Source: an uncultured Oscillospiraceae bacterium (GTDB lineage: Bacteria; Bacillota; Clostridia; Oscillospirales; Oscillospiraceae). Taken from it: a stretch of DNA of 46,237 nucleotides. A program made the translations under genes and the position numbers. Positions 41,001 to 45,143 of this stretch are shown piece by piece; position 1 is the stretch's first letter, and every line of letters starts with the position of its first letter. The stretch covers positions 1 through 46,237 of the forward strand of contig CANQZJ010000013.1 of the NCBI GenBank assembly GCA_947628315.1, written 5' to 3'. The notes under the pieces are model-generated. The model did no database searches. It saw nothing but the letters and a program-made list of their open reading frames with translations, and had not been told where the DNA came from.

Positions 41001-42260
41001 GACTACAAGGCTGACGACTATGTCACCTCCTACACCGGCGACACCGGAACCATCCCGAAGGACGCCGCGGTCGAGGCCCGCTTTGTCAACCACAAGATCC
41101 TCCCCGGCGATCTGTCCGTCACCAAGACGGTCACCGGCGAGGGCGGAGACACGACCAGGGAGTTCAACTTCACCGTGACGCTGAGCGACACCAGCATCAA
41201 CGGCACCTATGGCGGCATGACCTTCGTGAACGGCGTGGCCAAGTTCACCCTGAAGCATGGGGAGAACAAGACCGCCAGCGGCCTGCCTGCCGGCCTCCAG
41301 TACACGGTGACCGAGGAAGACTGCAAGGGCTACACCACCACGGTCACCGGCACCGGCACAGTGGGCGAGGATGGCAGCATATCCGGCAAGATCCAGAAAG
41401 CTACCCCGGAGCGGGCTGACTTCACCAACAAAAAGGATCCGCAGGGCAGCCTGACCGTGACCAAGACGGTCACCGGCGATGGTGGAGACAAGAACAAAGA
41501 CTTCCACTTCACCGTGACCTTCGATGCCCCGGCCGGTACGGCGGAGGGCTGGCAAGATGATGTGACGATCACAAAGCACAACGCCGACGGAACCGCTGTC
41601 GAGGAGAGCCTCTCCATCACGGGCAACGAGCTGACGTTCACCCTGCACGACGGCCAGAATGTGACCGTCACCGGCCTGCCGGCGGATGTCACCTACACGG
41701 TGACGGAGACCGAGGCCAACCAGAACGGCTACACCACCACTGTCACCGATAGCGACGTCCCCAAAAACGACGGTAAGGGAGCCATCGAGGCGGACAAGAC
41801 GGACGAGGTGAAATTCGTCAACGACAAGCCCAACGACCCGCCTCCGCCTCCGCCGCCGGGGCCCAGCGAGACGCCGGGGCCCAGTGAGACGCCCGGGCCC
41901 AGTGAGACGCCCGGGCCCAGTGAGACGCCCGGGCCCAGCGAGACCCCCGGGCCCAGCGAGACCCCCGGGCCCAGCGAGACGCCCGGACCCAGTGAGACGC
42001 CCGGGCCCAGCGAGACACCCGGGCCCAGCGAGACACCCGGGCCCAGCGAGACACCCGGGCCCAACGAGACGCCGGGGCCTGGCGAGACACCCCAGCCCAC
42101 CACCCCGTCGGACGACACGCCCAAGACCGGCGACGACAGCCATATGGGGCTGTGGATCGTGCTGATGGTCATCGGCATCGTCGGAGCAGCCGCGGCGCTC
42201 TGGCCGACGCCGTGGCAGAACGGGCACGGCGGCAATAAGGGCCGGCGCATCAAGAAATAG
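26016..42260 (+). CDS. Giant cell-wall-anchored vWA adhesin (5,414 residues)
   Basis: One uninterrupted frame. A signal peptide (about 1-40, ending PTAHAA) is followed by a von Willebrand A domain with MIDAS DNSGS from Asp154 and the later MLTDGQATD near 396. A long unassigned N-terminal region runs to about 2090. Three DUF11-like domains follow (about 2095-2255, 2290-2460, 2470-2620), then a stalk of about 19 Cna-B/DUF7601-like units and two FctA-like pilin domains, each with Y-T-V-T-E-type strands. Proline-rich GPSETP repeats precede the sorting signal TPKTG at 5368-5372, a membrane helix and the tail KGRRIKK. The tip would bind host or bacterial ligands on a very long stalk. A class B sortase follows 75 bases on. 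AGGAG precedes the ATG. Which ligand is bound is unknown. Confidence 0.93.
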   Translation: MRSVKKNSLPRRLAAALLCACLVLSLCEGLHLLLPTAHAASTGGPTAGVDRQADPSTMDTYQQMLDFSTNTRNAGRLWSDKSVFALGYKDAGGRSGLWAEGNDTTNGVLSLTKDLDGVEGTVSLNDDFLHVYSALGSSLEVIGVPPVRAVIVFDNSGSMYNSNSTGKVTTNDGTGEKTEYKSDEDLWKLQRIALTVEAIDRAIDTLMEASVYNEVSVVLFGDGANNDINETNSTHPYHGNSTAVTILPMKHYEPKKDGGEYTPYLTAGWKGTGEINGETPLHTGASPSADDTTNNPGIKQKAYSGGWVFVNNEICQLKQSNKDGSANPGDNPGHDWYKAESWSGWNNCNDNTYTAYQNGTTDIQAGYYVGMQELLNAEKTETVGNQTYQCVPSLVMLTDGQATDMLTGNYIKPDFDEKSGEPTARGFVNDTGNRLRSFTGATGKNAKEIGNFWDMFVEMEKGSSGKYQSAAWYEDITAAEKKLTTPTGTMLDHMKAVARTYSDSVASMLLGTLMTTAYYKEAVKRAYNVADHWNIYTISVDMIDLETMPGTAAADAKSASSNPEPKNELPDKWEYGINSNAPTMDPADYFYKDGKVDIGWLVDKGYIDGLDKGQLAAAIAADAEKDADVTGKTVYPDWSVGEMLIQGIVTAAQELNRWQSGSHKIELNYQSWNSAKGILKRETKKVDGKDQDVLDEDENRQPADSDKWIKGTYINPWGHSDGYLLKERQDVKFPALSASDETDTNPYGLNVADVMKNIAYNNFAYYPSTANASAQDLAGTFVEIIDSITEHLFAPVGGTNDLGVGDAVTYVDPVGKYMDVKDVKNLTLFGKLYDLTKTAVYDYQWNHQYQENKGYATQPLDEGWYKGEPTDNSNDGVDYAGAPDKLPSGCDSAADAWANGWVYRVSYSNASKYVPTLNDINNEIPNPEQSTALDKMRHTTYTFYRIDKGQEERDALHMNPAYLSAGDKEGDLELKAGDPGVYALSDLRIWVEDSGDYSASLGSSKTDTNYDEALWINIPVNMLPLRTMSINLGKTEEDADHWAYKTNLTAEAGDAYKASFPLRVFYTVGVSDEVLENSNRINIAGGISPEYILRNKITTPAAAGARGIDQGNLEFFSNWYNPLNRYGDYATTSTDYTFGDPVTSFAPSTANRYYMFEKALPLYSTAYQFTGGKWQKVEMHDGISANFGGRLLEEVKKDKIGTSSTEKAVTSEQITAVLETKEKPVEGDIVLLEADRLTNVDRPADGSGLVDPFPSSDYFYLAIEYYNLDGENATWTQFVITRKSSEFGSAYESAHIANGDMLCWHDLSGKYPDYPYLSYTDTKDSSRGRNSIGWPLDSSGYYVGYKKGEKEVPSEDKYKAAIEGLTGYDESWTTQHENVLSGGNWVLCAKPGGLRVGDLAQNVKNKGGTYNQGGDIQKYYGEEQYKQETEDKGLKWGFFTNNVTRTANNYYMPTISAASRTEEEAGGTAGTGDNGIIVNVYLGNNGRLWVNDTTLLVTKLIDPPLDQEIDENDAKEEFNYQVYIQGMEGKQSAVVIHWNQATQSWQRQFHYIDLELDSQLFLQTQDGQKAVVDGDGKRVVPNPDGTGYVYADSNAPCTDPYYVYIGKNRSGNAEGFGASEAGFRVYHNDAVDTNGTVDKADVISEGTGDNEGTFYAATVWLVSVDDYTSKWQNAEGGPLDPVNAGSFDATNYGGIVKTNFELLTIDPNVSGADTTEIAITSDYLTSSAYWTKDVYFGYKDVKFNESGAIDESSSKKLTEGDLYDQIIPSGDRPDYFDNDPAGRNNADKGTIAKNTAEFTLKHGEALLFSGIPSASVYRVTEKLTDRQLDEGYSLKEVSHVQQVGSDSTYRPGAQSIPVYYNEGTTYGEYGGDVYPNAYDSYKTEKGLTWAVDQDGTANKDDYLHYEPFHHTNAVVWEAYSTMDAAAQGDNHHQPAGFLAAGKNGTSPFYLWNGTTSENTEQTHRVQDNPNCKSLEDGGCDEDIGGGQVRHYFFKGGELLDAHYQGEGSGYIRNIGRYITSPTVHFGVKDEQQKDAETSMPDMKSNTDYTGVYSVFGNTGTFEESANFVNTKKADKRETAINGDEDRISGNGTGTQPGVQAGDTITYTIDWSNDTGSKARVVIIDPLDAGVEFVEATTEVGEYEYLGEYKYFGGINEANAYLATIYTDPKKPVTVDSGHVVIWDLGERAPDEHGSVTLTVKVKENAAEWWDYDGDGVADKPVSADPDHLVRDRATVRVADNAYYTNTVVNPVGKPDKDETKIDRAAGGDPETLTDGNFVPKDGAENTEVGPLVYVGDKITYKITWRNYKTEPALVTITDPLDANVKIISAEFDPTKTLDSKGEPLNTSTGYTGAQKADLTNLVPTTGDAKPAGTDSTVQVNVDSTEPESKRPVIQYTNGEDYQVVWNLGFQPAGASGVVTLTVEVLSTAAAAGYVDNTAFVKINGDAVQQTKTVENPTPEVEKEETNPGKGERLTVGQQVDYEISWRNYQSAAAKVTVTDVLDPGVDFENAAFGEVTLTKDDVGPKEGTVTIGEQTVNVKIEYTPHQITWTLEDVPANYEGKVTFSVAVNSKAFEKHTYDGNGAFKTDEPGDETDDKILNQGGVRIDDDAKVLTEIIPNPVLNTGALKISKKVEGTGGDKTAYFAFRIELEGALETFGPLDGAYPYEGKVEDKDNDSLALDAEGNKIITFTGGQARVYLRDGESITIKGLPEGVDYTVTEENPGEHTVTVKVTPNEGNEVNEEKHSVTGKIEADETKTVAVEFTNKKDLAPVDLTIKKAVLGEEDPKTEFTFTLELTPPKDVTLAGSYPYTLTGPGAEEIERGTVEVDADGNVKIKDGGDITLKHNQSITITGLPNGTTYTVTETADSRSGYDTTVDGAEGYSTSGTLTNEGGNVTVVSFENTKQHETKPGFGDVQITKKVTGVNLSTKDEFTFHVELEFPEGTDPIPEVKYTGTVSDTIENGKGDITLPAGGTVLFNDLPEGTVVTVTETGLDGDKYKMTAEGGETVENGVKVTVTEGATAAVNIVFTNERKTGGLTVTKTVSGEGADTERHWNFTVTLEDTSINGKFGDMTFKDGVATFQLNGKDPKTTTATGLPAGIKYTVTEDDYTAEGYTTTPADGATGIIPAGDKASEEFFNYKGKPETGGLKVTKTVTGNADDPNKDWSFTVAFTAPDEDSVNWEKIAELKFSVRESTEHVVTWDGNMLTFTLKHGESVEITNLPVNTSYTVTEDYTGGYFTATVTDSDDPFNDGKGAIGTAGEMDNVEFVNDFGEVLEPKIGCLTVSKIVSKAVEGGDEAVGTDFRFKVEFTAPAGVSVNWSGVELVFSDETANHNYGWKGNELTFTLRDGESVTISGLPLGTKYTVTEESGEYSTTATVTVGTVTKEGTATEGGYTVSGDLGSTGEAKVEYTNTMPTVGEATVNVELTKTLKGGTLEAGKFTFVVTPDAGNDKDSDPLHGEPLEVKNGTPTAEGIATVELFGAERAFTQAGTYKYTVREKADGQPGISYDDRVYTVTVVVTKEEYNSDTNTWPLKAEATVTKDGAEPGAGGLAFTNEYKTGEISVPLQARKVLTGATLRAGQFSFTLTPGESTVDGVTGTSPMPDGTSSPLTVTNDGSNWVNFGSVKFTRAGIYYYTIQEVKPEGAPGYVTYDDTEYHVTVTVTREGDALQATVTYKDGTDGVASTNVPTFTNTANTGSLTVKKTVTGLVGDRSENWMFTVVFTDPEGETVDWKNTAKLTFSDKTEEGHSVSWASNTLTFTLKDGESVTISELPVDTGYTVTEPDANKGGYTTTPETGVADGTIEAEKTATVEFINNKDTAETGDLKVTKTVSGAVTDKAFHFTVTFSAPVDQKMVTLTFSPKDETADPEDETADYGVEWTDDHTLTFDLKNGQTMTASGLPAGITYHVTEDKYEDYTTEIHGDEEGFIPTNAAAELQYINRGKGQSPKTRSLTVSKTVTGEGDTEKDWTFTVVFTAPEEQMIDHSSVKLDFSGETKDHKNKWTDDHTLTFTLRHNESVEITGLPDGTGYTVTETEANQDGYITTPTSASGTISETDAATAVFTNDKHTTLPDKGNLTVSKTVTGKNGDTTKEFHFKVTIYTDETRETVDESFNGTYGHMTFKDGVAEFDLKHGESLTATDLPKDLTYTVTEGDYTGEGYITTPAGNEGTIPGGDTVTAAFSNAKPGKGNLIVTKMVSGAGDTAKDFTFTVTFTPPADAPADWQKGVTLTKYNADGTTVTENPTITGNSLTFTLKHNESVEIEGLPEKTGYTVTETDANADGYTTTVTGSGTVEDGSISGKIEAEKAASASFENSKDKPEPKVGSLTVTKTVAGPGGDKARPFHFKVTLSKPLNGKYGDMIFTNGEAEITLKHGETMTAEGLPADTEYTVTEFEANKDHYSTTSEGTSGTIASDEEAKAEFTNTRKTGSLSVTKTVTGEESSDTGFTFTVEFTVPAGSEMGDWKNAVEVTFSGDGIEETPSATWTDGNHLTFTLKHGQTMTAENLPAGVTYTVTETEADEDDYTTTSSGETGTIPDVGKAEAVFNNHKDPTADSNKGDLIVTKEVTGEDNSTTAFNFTVVFTVPDGTAESWQDDVTITKYDADGTDVTDGLTIEGNELEFTLKHGQRLEVTGLPKDITYKVTEEACEGYTTTPEEGVADGTIVAGKTASAEFVNDKGEESPPGDEGTGSLSVTKTVDGTAGSTTQEFTFTVTLSDTTVTGTHGDMEFTNGVATFTLKHGQTMTADNLPADVTYEVTEAGVDGYTTGSTGSTGTIPDGGTAEAKFTNINDSSEYGELTVHKTVSGDAGDAKFHFKVTLTGAAADGTPAGSITGQYGDMHFTNGVAEFDLTAGNSLTATGLPKGIGYTVEEMPVEGFTVESPEDGSASGIIPGGSEAKADFVNKPVTTEDPKPGSLKVTKTVTGEGGEQDKDFTFSVEFTAPEGKTIDQSSVKLTFSARDSEKHKVAWEDGKLTFTLRHNEDVTITGLPIGTEYTVTEDDYKADDYVTSYTGDTGTIPKDAAVEARFVNHKILPGDLSVTKTVTGEGGDTTREFNFTVTLSDTSINGTYGGMTFVNGVAKFTLKHGENKTASGLPAGLQYTVTEEDCKGYTTTVTGTGTVGEDGSISGKIQKATPERADFTNKKDPQGSLTVTKTVTGDGGDKNKDFHFTVTFDAPAGTAEGWQDDVTITKHNADGTAVEESLSITGNELTFTLHDGQNVTVTGLPADVTYTVTETEANQNGYTTTVTDSDVPKNDGKGAIEADKTDEVKFVNDKPNDPPPPPPPGPSETPGPSETPGPSETPGPSETPGPSETPGPSETPGPSETPGPSETPGPSETPGPSETPGPSETPGPNETPGPGETPQPTTPSDDTPKTGDDSHMGLWIVLMVIGIVGAAAALWPTPWQNGHGGNKGRRIKK
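33880..41820 (+). repeat. Stalk repeats of the adhesin (about 19 Cna-B/DUF7601-like units, two FctA-like)
   Basis: Units of about 290-430 bases each begin with a strand of the type G-x-L-x-V-T-K-T-V-T-G and contain a late Y-T-V-T-E. Starts are visible near 33889, 34327, 34750, 35115, 35450, 35850, 37100, 37482, 37861, 38232, 38574, 38980, 39290, 39680, 40072, 40390, 40743, 41106 and 41442. FctA-like units start near 36270 and 36690. Several units share near-identical DNA cassettes, for example around 38700, 39796 and 41565, and around 38865 and 41340. Confidence 0.85.
41859..42092 (+). repeat. Thirteen 18-bp tandem repeats encoding GPSETP
   Basis: Eleven GPSETP hexapeptides are followed by GPNETP and GPGETP, in frame with the adhesin. 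Third-base differences occur between copies. The stretch forms a wall-spanning proline-rich linker before the sorting signal. Confidence 0.95.
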
Positions 42261-42272
42261 CAGACGCGAAAA

Positions 42273-42304
42273 GGCGGCGGACAGGCATACGCCTGTCCGC
42301 CGCC
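42273..42304 (+). other. Strong intercistronic hairpin between adhesin and sortase
   Basis: A perfect 14-bp GC-rich stem (42273-42286 with 42291-42304) has loop ATAC and no T run after it. It is 12 bases beyond the adhesin stop and 30 before the sortase ATG. It may protect the 16-kb message or reduce read-through into the sortase gene. Confidence 0.7.
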
Positions 42305-42334
42305 CTGCACAGAAAAGCCCGGAGGAGGCGGAGA

Positions 42335-43150
42335 ATGAACCGGAAAACAGGCAAAAGACCGCCTCTGCGGATCATCATCGGCGTGTGCTGCCTCCTGTTG
42401 GCCTGCGTATCCGCGTATATGGTCATCTCCCAGCTGATCCGGGAAAAGCGGGACGCGGACGCCTTCGAGGCACTGATCGACCAGATCGAACAGGATGAAC
42501 CGACGGCCACCCCCGGCCCCGCCGTCTCCGCCGTCCCCGCCGGCAGCCCCCCGCCCCAGGCGGAGCCGACCCCGTCTGGCTTCCACAAATACGATGTGCT
42601 CTATAAGCAGAACCACGACCTGTTCGGCTGGGTCGGCATCGACGGAACAGCGCTCAACTACCCGGTCATGCACACGCCGGACGACCCGGAGCACTACCTC
42701 CGCCGCGCCTTTGACGGGTCGTACTCCGTCAGCGGCGTCCCCTTTCTGGACGGGGACTGCTATACCGGCTGCGGCAACTATATCGTCTACGGCCACCACA
42801 TGATGAACGGCACCATGTTCACCGCGATCACGGACTACGCCGACGAGTCCTTCTGGAAGGCGCACTCCGTCATCCGTTTCGACACGCTGGACGAGGCGGG
42901 CGAATACGAGGTGCTGGCGGCGTTTTACGCCAAGGTCTACAAGGTGAACGAGCAGGGCGTCTTTCGCTATTACAACTATACCGACCTGACGGACGAGGCG
43001 GTCTTTGACGAATATCTGGATCATGTCCGCGCGGCGGCCCTCTACGACACCGGCGTCACGGCGGAATACGGGGATCAGCTCCTCACCCTCTCCACATGCA
43101 GCTACTACACTGCGGACGGCAGGTTCGTGGTGGTGGCGAGGAAAGTTTAA
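42335..43150 (+). CDS. srtB: Class B sortase
   Basis: A 271-residue transpeptidase that should cut the adhesin at its TPKTG signal and link it to peptidoglycan. An N-terminal membrane anchor (about 11-32) and a proline-rich linker (about 55-81) precede a class B catalytic domain opening with KYDVLYKQNHDLFGWV. The active site is complete: His154 in NYIVYGHHM, Cys255 in LLTLSTCSY and Arg263 in DGRFVVVARK. GGAGGAGGCGGAG precedes the ATG. It lies 75 bases after the adhesin gene on the same strand, behind a strong hairpin. Class B enzymes often recognise NPxTN or, in Clostridioides, (S/P)PxTG, so a TPKTG substrate is plausible. Confidence 0.93.
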   Translation: MNRKTGKRPPLRIIIGVCCLLLACVSAYMVISQLIREKRDADAFEALIDQIEQDEPTATPGPAVSAVPAGSPPPQAEPTPSGFHKYDVLYKQNHDLFGWVGIDGTALNYPVMHTPDDPEHYLRRAFDGSYSVSGVPFLDGDCYTGCGNYIVYGHHMMNGTMFTAITDYADESFWKAHSVIRFDTLDEAGEYEVLAAFYAKVYKVNEQGVFRYYNYTDLTDEAVFDEYLDHVRAAALYDTGVTAEYGDQLLTLSTCSYYTADGRFVVVARKV

Positions 43151-43260
43151 CGAGTAAATCATCCCGTAGATACAGTTCAGAAAGTGTTGAATCACATCTG
43201 TGAACAGTGGCCGGCGATCTTGTGGAGCAATCAAGGCCCTATTCCTGTGCCGCCGAAACA

Positions 43261-43306
43261 AAGAGGAAGCCCCGGTCGATCTTGAGATCGACCGGGGCTT
43301 CCTCTT
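43261..43306. repeat. Perfect 22-bp inverted repeat with 2-base centre
   Basis: Arms 43261-43282 and 43285-43306 are exactly complementary, around TG. No T run follows. It lies 110 bases after the sortase stop and may be a terminator-like or mobile-repeat remnant. Confidence 0.85.
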
Positions 43307-43464
43307 GCCTTGCTCTGAAATTCCTCCCGCATCCGGTACCCGCAAACCCCGAACCCAGGCTCCTGCCCCATGCTCTCTCGGGGTATCATCATAAGCGTAA
43401 AATGCAGCGGCGGATATACAGCTTGATAGAGTATCACAAAACTGCTGAGATGGTATAATGGCCG

Positions 43465-43500
43465 CCGCTCCCACATTTTCGTGGGAGCGGTATTTTATTT
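43465..43500 (+). terminator. Plus-strand terminator downstream of the sortase
   Basis: CCGCTCCCAC and GTGGGAGCGG form a 10-bp stem with loop ATTTTC, followed by TATTTTATTTTT. A TATAAT lies directly upstream at 43453-43458, without a good -35. Confidence 0.7.
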
Positions 43501-43526
43501 TTCAAAGAAGTGATGTCCTATGGAAC

Positions 43527-43550
43527 CATTTTCGTGACCTCACGAAAATG
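43527..43550. repeat. Palindrome with 11-bp arms
   Basis: CATTTTCGTGA and TCACGAAAATG flank a 2-base centre. Its ATTTTCGTG core is also in the loop and stem of the terminator just before it. It could be a protein-binding site. Confidence 0.6.
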
Positions 43551-43670
43551 ATCAGACACCGCAATCACACTTGTTTCGCAGGACTCAATTGCGCATAAAA
43601 ATAATTAAAATGTAAGCGGAAAGGGAGAAAATTGCAATCCCATTTGAGCCGTTGCATCCCGAGATAAGCG

Positions 43671-44744
43671 TTACCGAGCGTTCAACTCCCGCCGAAGTTC
43701 CTCTGTGATCGCCGCCCGCTCACTCGTCTCTGCGCACTCATATTTCTCCAACGCCTGATCCCGCAGTTCCTCCGCTCCCCGGGCCCAAATCTCAAACTCT
43801 CCCTTGGTCATTGTTCCCTTCCGGACCCTAGCGTGGTATTTTTTGTAGGCCCGTTGGTGGAGCTTCCAGATATCGTTGTTGCGTACCTTGGCCTGAAAGC
43901 TGACAGCGGCACCTACGTCCCGGCAGGTCTTCTCTGCCTCTCCTGGAGCGATCCTGTCACAATAGGCATACGTCGCTCCCGGTTCCTGCAAAAACCATTT
44001 GCCACAGTTGCCACATCGCTTTGGAATAAACCCTTTCTGTATCCCCTTCATAAATTCCACATAGACAAAATCCGCCAGCCGGTCAAAATACACCTGTTCC
44101 ACTGCCTCCGGCTTACTGTTCGTCGGTTCGTAGATCATGTACTGCACGTTGACCCGCGGCGCATCCACCGCTCGATCCTCGCCCAAGCTCCGCCCACTGA
44201 CGTAAGGTTCCAGCGTCCGCTCCACTATCTGCTCGGCCAGAGAATGCTTTCTCTGGCCCTTTTTCTTTTCCGATGTCTGTCCCTTCGCCAACTCATCCAG
44301 AAACCAGGTATACCGGCGCTGGATAAACAGGATATCGTCACGGGCCCACACATACCTGTTCAAAATGTGCCCGTCATCTGAAATGATCTTGTCTGCCAAC
44401 GCCGGCGCGTTTGCGTCATTGATCAGGCCGCCAATGATCCCGGGCTCCAGCGTATCGTAGTCCTCTACATACAAACTGTAATACGGCAGGAGGGCAAACT
44501 TCCGTATGACCTCTTCAAACGCATTCAGTGTCTCCCGACTGTCGCGCTTCCCCTTCTCCAGCAGCAAACGGTCTATAGCCTGACCGTACTCGCTGGCATC
44601 GTAGTTGAGCAGTTCCGTCAGTATGGCCCCATAGGTCTGCGGCAGTTCGCAATGCTCGATCCAGTACTGCTGATCGCCAAACCGCACCTTCACGTGATCG
44701 ATCGGTCGTCCAATGTTAAAAAGGTCTTTTCCCAAAACTCCCAT
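43671..44744 (-). CDS. DUF6076-type zinc-finger protein of mobile elements
   Basis: A 357-residue protein when started at the ATG at 44744 (MGVLGKDLFNIGR), which has GGAGG 8 bases upstream; a longer frame from 44840 overlaps the promoter. The C-terminal third has a zinc-ribbon-like motif RCGNCGKWF, then YCDR and a further Cys in KTCRDVG. A basic helical tail follows (HQRAYKKYHARVRKG). The N-terminal two thirds are mostly helical and contain AILTELLNYDASEYG. Proteins of this type (DUF6076, from memory) are common in integrative elements of Clostridia, and their role is not known. It is transcribed divergently from the HTH operon with shared operator-like repeats, so a part in element regulation is possible. 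Codon use is less GC-rich than in the adhesin. Confidence 0.75.
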   Translation of the reverse strand: MGVLGKDLFNIGRPIDHVKVRFGDQQYWIEHCELPQTYGAILTELLNYDASEYGQAIDRLLLEKGKRDSRETLNAFEEVIRKFALLPYYSLYVEDYDTLEPGIIGGLINDANAPALADKIISDDGHILNRYVWARDDILFIQRRYTWFLDELAKGQTSEKKKGQRKHSLAEQIVERTLEPYVSGRSLGEDRAVDAPRVNVQYMIYEPTNSKPEAVEQVYFDRLADFVYVEFMKGIQKGFIPKRCGNCGKWFLQEPGATYAYCDRIAPGEAEKTCRDVGAAVSFQAKVRNNDIWKLHQRAYKKYHARVRKGTMTKGEFEIWARGAEELRDQALEKYECAETSERAAITEELRRELNAR

Positions 44745-44796
44745 AGACCGTCCCTCCAATAGATAACCTATCTCCCGCAATCGTGTATGCTGGTTT

Positions 44797-44825
44797 ATTA
44801 TACATTTTCTATTGACAGAATGCAA
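44797..44825 (-). promoter_or_regulatory. Promoter of the DUF6076-type gene
   Basis: On the minus strand TTGCAT and a perfect TATAAT are separated by 17 bases, about 53 bases before the start at 44744. A copy of AGATA-ACC-TATCT at 44761-44773 lies in its leader. Confidence 0.75.
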
Positions 44826-44833
44826 GAGGACTG

Positions 44834-44862
44834 TTGCCATCTGTGATAGATAATTTTATTAT
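44834..44862 (+). promoter_or_regulatory. Promoter of the HTH/winged-helix operon
   Basis: TTGCCA and TATTAT are separated by 17 bases, 72 bases before the ATG at 44934. It is back to back with the promoter at 44797-44825. Confidence 0.6.
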
Positions 44863-44876
44863 TTGAAGATTATCTA
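44847..44876. promoter_or_regulatory. Operator-like inverted repeat TAGATAAT...ATTATCTA
   Basis: Two 8-base arms (44847-44854 and 44869-44876), 14 bases apart, bracket the -10 of the rightward promoter. A related half-site pair lies at 44761-44773 beyond the leftward promoter. This suggests a regulator controlling both divergent genes. Confidence 0.55.
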
Positions 44877-44933
44877 ATCCGGAATAGCAGTACCTCAAAA
44901 ACGATTCCCAAAATCATCATGGAGGAAGAAACT

Positions 44934-45143
44934 ATGAAAGAATCAATCTACAAGACCTACGACGAACTGCCGCTGTTCCTCAACGCGCAAACGGTGGCGA
45001 AGGTGCTGGGCGTGTCGCCCAGCAGTGGTTATGAACTGCTGCGCGAAAAAGATTTCCCGTCTCTGCGGATCGGTAACCGCATCGTGGTTCCCAAGGAAGA
45101 TTTCATCCGCTGGGTGGAGCGGAGGACGGGAGGCGCGGAATGA
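44934..45143 (+). CDS. Excisionase-like helix-turn-helix protein
   Basis: A 69-residue protein with the start at 44934 (MKESIYKTYDELPLF). The GGAGG at 44921-44925 is 8 bases before this ATG and would be inside the gene if the ATG at 44919 were used, so the shorter form is preferred. It is a MerR-like winged helix of the excisionase type: LNAQTVAKVLGVSPSSGYELL is the DNA-binding helix pair, and FPSLRIGNRIVVPKEDFIRWV is the wing. Such proteins direct integrase toward excision or act as small regulators. The stop overlaps the next gene's ATG. It is a candidate for the factor binding the repeats upstream of its own gene. Confidence 0.85.
   Translation: MKESIYKTYDELPLFLNAQTVAKVLGVSPSSGYELLREKDFPSLRIGNRIVVPKEDFIRWVERRTGGAE

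Larger units (their letters stand above)
43151..43670. other. 520-base non-coding region rich in palindromes
   Basis: No gene is supported here. It holds a 22-bp perfect inverted repeat, a plus-strand terminator and a near-perfect 24-base palindrome, described separately. The base composition shifts from GC-rich to AT-rich across it, suggesting a junction between differently derived segments. Confidence 0.5.

Noticed and set aside
41859-42092. CRISPR-like array
   Set aside because: The 18-bp units are contiguous with no spacers, and they encode a periodic proline-rich peptide in frame with the adhesin.
32886-42227. A 3,113-codon open frame on the strand opposite the adhesin, and a 1,548-codon one at 28050-32696
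   Set aside because: They are mirror frames of a long gene with strong GC codon preference; the encoded text is low-complexity, lacks domains and has no ribosome binding site. The adhesin frame has a signal peptide, known domains and a sorting signal.
43200-43394. Small ORF across the 22-bp inverted repeat
   Set aside because: It lacks a ribosome binding site and is built mostly from the palindrome itself.
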